Part shown: piece by piece, positions 5,267 through 5,619 of the stretch | How the letters are laid out: the number at the start of each line of letters is the position of its first letter | Numbering within the stretch: the first letter of the stretch is position 1 | Assembly (NCBI GenBank): GCA_003476595.1 | Contig: DMTU01000263.1 | Span: 13,211 to 18,829 of the forward strand | Direction: 5' to 3' | DNA from: Acidimicrobiaceae bacterium | GTDB taxonomy: Bacteria; Actinomycetota; Acidimicrobiia; Acidimicrobiales; Salinilacustritrichaceae | DNA length: 5,619 nt | Translations under genes and position numbers: made by a program | The notes under the pieces: generated by a model | Databases searched by the model: none | Told to the model about the DNA's origin: nothing | The model's input: the letters and a program-made list of their open reading frames with translations, nothing else

Positions 5267-5619
5267 GTCGAGACGGTGCGGCGATCGAGCGTGCCGAGCA
5301 GGCGCAGGGCCGCGCAGGCCGCGCCGTAGCCGTTGTCGATGCCGACGACAGTGACGCCGGCGGCGCAGGACGACAGCATGGCGAGCAGCGCGGTGACGCC
5401 TTCGAAGGAGGAGCCGTAGCCGACCGAGGTGGGCACGGCCACGACCGGGGCGCCGGTGATGCCGCCGACCAGGGAGGCCAGCGCGCCCTCCATGCCGGCG
5501 ACCACGACGACGACGTCGGCCTCGGCGACGTCGTCGACCGAGCCGAGCAGGCGGTGCACGCCGGCGACCCCCACGTCGTTGAGCCGCTGGGCGGCCACGC
5601 CGTGGGCGGCGAGCACGGC
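5263..5619 (-). CDS. larB: Nickel-pincer cofactor biosynthesis protein LarB, C-terminal part (runs off the right edge)
   Basis: The last 118 residues of LarB; the N-terminal half lies outside the window. Known: LarB carboxylates the pyridine ring of nicotinic acid adenine dinucleotide at C5 and cleaves the phosphoanhydride to release AMP, giving the biscarboxylated mononucleotide that LarE then converts to the dithio form. Seen: the visible part is the PurE-like (AIR carboxylase) core, with [30 protein letters not shown], a [15 protein letters not shown] loop, [20 protein letters not shown] and [11 protein letters not shown]. The frame is open to the last base, and the GTG near the edge corresponds to an internal Val, so this is not a start. 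The stop overlaps the larC start by 4 bases, so the two form an operon, with larB first. Identification is firm because homology and operon partner agree. Confidence 0.93.
   Translation of the reverse strand, partial: AVLAAHGVAAQRLNDVGVAGVHRLLGSVDDVAEADVVVVVAGMEGALASLVGGITGAPVVAVPTSVGYGSSFEGVTALLAMLSSCAAGVTVVGIDNGYGAACAALRLLGTLDRRTVST

Noticed and set aside
3564..5354. A 596-codon open frame on the plus strand opposite larB-larC-DUF4031
   Set aside because: It is a by-product of very high GC content. The translation is Ser/Arg/Thr/Pro-rich with no recognisable domain, while the opposite strand encodes clear LarC, LarB and DUF4031.
5500..5540. Runs of GAC/GTC-like triplets resembling a microsatellite
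   Set aside because: They are explained by codon usage for the Val/Asp/Ala-rich core of LarB and keep the reading frame, with no exact long tandem unit.

Overview
The window is very GC-rich and tightly packed. It has a mycothiol-type enzyme family, near-leaderless promoters and a DUF4031 protein, which together suggest a high-GC actinomycete, possibly from the Acidimicrobiia. That placement is inferred from gene content and style only. Seven genes are supported: five complete, plus one cut by each window edge and an otherwise well-filled layout in which no gene-free gap exceeds about 100 bases.

Left part (1-1047, minus strand): a PaaX-family repressor is followed by the start of a secreted lipoprotein gene that runs off the left edge. 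The repressor is divergent from a plus-strand pair (1074-2952), a membrane fatty acid desaturase with all its histidine boxes and a DinB/maleylpyruvate-isomerase-type enzyme likely dependent on mycothiol. The 26-base gap between repressor and desaturase holds overlapping divergent -10 elements, and the desaturase appears to be transcribed as a leaderless mRNA. This arrangement suggests that the PaaX-like protein controls the desaturase unit.

Middle (2953-3682, plus strand): a 91-base spacer contains a striking set of nested inverted repeats. It is followed by a 212-residue HD-superfamily metal-dependent phosphohydrolase of unknown substrate.

Right part (5619-3696, minus strand): an apparent operon runs larB (C-terminal part only), larC (complete, one uninterrupted frame), then a small DUF4031 protein. 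LarB carboxylates nicotinic acid adenine dinucleotide and LarC inserts nickel in the last step of nickel-pincer nucleotide (NPN) cofactor synthesis. The sulfur-transfer enzyme LarE and any NPN-using LarA-type enzyme are not in this window. The operon converges on the HD gene with only 13 bases between their stop codons.

No RNA gene, mobile element, CRISPR array or clear defence system was seen. The window is mostly recognisable metabolic and regulatory genes. The points most worth a second look are the spacer repeats at 2974-3033, the overlapping promoters at 1037-1074, and the link between DUF4031 and the nickel-pincer genes.
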